Positions 63,454 through 64,000 of a DNA stretch of 64,000 nucleotides are shown here, piece by piece. Within the stretch, counting starts at the first letter, position 1. Each line of letters opens with the position of its first letter. This DNA is from Okibacterium fritillariae (GTDB taxonomy: Bacteria; Actinomycetota; Actinomycetes; Actinomycetales; Microbacteriaceae): NCBI RefSeq assembly GCF_900167575.1, contig NZ_FUZP01000001.1:1240001-1304000 (forward strand), read 5' to 3'. A program made the position numbers and the translations under genes. A model generated the notes under the pieces. It saw only the letters and a program-made list of their open reading frames with translations, was not told the origin of the DNA and ran no database searches.

Positions 63454-64000
63454 GCGAGGCTGGCGCAACCCCGGCCGCTGCCTCAGAATCGGCCGCGGCC
63501 GTGAACGATCCGGCGTGGCGAATTGTCGACGGCGAGCCCGACTACGACGTCGTCGTCATCGGGGGAGGGCCGGCCGGTCTATCTGCCGCGCTCAACCTCG
63601 TTCGCGCCCGCAAGCGCACGCTCGTCCTCGACAGCAACCGCCCGCGTCACTCCGCCACGCTCGTCTCGCACGGCTTCCTCACGCGCGACGGCGTCTCGCC
63701 GCTCGACCTGCGCCAGCTCGCCCGCGACGAAGTCTCGGGTTATGCCGAGGCCGAGATCCAGTTCGCGCTCGTGTCGAGCGTCGAACAGGAAGACGAGCAC
63801 TTCCGTGTACGGGCATCCGGTGTGCGGGGGAGTGCCGACCGCGACGTCACCGCACGCCGCGTCGTCGTCACGGCGGGCCTCGCCGAGACGTTGCCGCGCA
63901 TCCAGGGCATCCGCTCCTACTACGGCACCGCGTTGCACAGCTGCCTCGAATGCGACGGCTACGACAAGCGCGACCAGCCGCTCGCCATGATCGGCGAAAC
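63450..64000 (+). CDS. Thioredoxin-reductase-like FAD/NAD(P)-dependent oxidoreductase (3' end cut by window)
   Basis: 183 visible residues, still open at the edge. A 25-residue Ala-rich start precedes the FAD-binding [30 protein letters not shown] (about 32-62), [15 protein letters not shown] and the redox pair in [20 protein letters not shown] (C-x-x-C, about 168-171). The CLEC spacing matches TrxR-type disulfide reductases, though the sequence is closer to the 'thioredoxin reductase-like' branch that may act on bacilliredoxin or other low-molecular partners. ATGA overlap with gltX implies coupled translation. Confidence 0.88.
   Translation, partial: MSEAGATPAAASESAAAVNDPAWRIVDGEPDYDVVVIGGGPAGLSAALNLVRARKRTLVLDSNRPRHSATLVSHGFLTRDGVSPLDLRQLARDEVSGYAEAEIQFALVSSVEQEDEHFRVRASGVRGSADRDVTARRVVVTAGLAETLPRIQGIRSYYGTALHSCLECDGYDKRDQPLAMIGE

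Overview
This 64 kb window is chromosomal DNA from a high-GC actinobacterium, most likely a member of the Microbacteriaceae; the genus cannot be fixed from the sequence alone. The evidence is strong GC bias at third codon positions, frequent GTG starts, many starts that sit exactly one actinobacterial -10 element (TAnnnT) plus six bases downstream (leaderless genes), a DUF3039 zinc-ribbon gene, an actinobacterial-type HisN, a DUF6458 protein, and a tmRNA whose tag ends in DFALAA. There is no rRNA, insertion sequence, prophage or CRISPR array.

Layout. (1) 1-7590: a wall-polymer locus resembling teichoic acid synthesis: two family-2 glycosyltransferases, a CDP-alcohol phosphatidyltransferase-like protein, a CDP-glycerol glycerophosphotransferase-like protein, a TagGH-type export ABC transporter and a sugar/CDP-alcohol nucleotidyltransferase. 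(2) 7886-12354: a two-gene ABC transporter whose ATPase carries about 720 residues of low-complexity Lys/Thr/Ala/Pro-rich sequence in front. (3) 12418-24401: conserved core: DUF3039, pncB, murI-rph-rdgB, a zinc-type CDF exporter, two tandem DedA proteins, tRNA-Leu, an MFS exporter, prfB, ftsE-ftsX. (4) 24528-36129: smpB, then an accessory exopolysaccharide island: a large LuxR/MalT-like ATPase regulator behind a small leader ORF and direct repeats, a convergent membrane GT2 polysaccharide synthase, and a divergent run of UDP-HexNAc 6-dehydrogenase, SDR epimerase, GlmS, polysaccharide deacetylase and a lipoprotein with a double-psi-barrel-like signature. (5) 36246-44924: tmRNA, small unknowns, an alpha/beta hydrolase, MFS, lipoprotein, hisN, tRNA-Lys, an ArsB/SLC13-like permease and a sugar-phosphate isomerase-like protein. 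(6) 45023-63453: otsA-otsB, then an amino-acid block ilvD, ilvB-ilvH-ilvC, serA, leuB, ilvE, FAH-family hydrolase, gltX, interrupted by small membrane proteins and a TetR/MFS pair with a clear palindromic operator. (7) A thioredoxin-reductase-like gene runs off the right edge.

The most unusual observations are tandem arrays that start at stop codons (nine or so 19-bp units filling the 4.1-4.3 kb convergent gap; nine 7-bp units after ilvC; shorter ones at 12.4 and 12.8 kb), the leader ORF and direct-repeat control region of the LuxR-type regulator of the exopolysaccharide island, the 3' end of ilvD with foreign-looking codon use, and the giant disordered extension on the ABC ATPase. All functional calls rest on motifs and gene order read by eye; no database search was possible.
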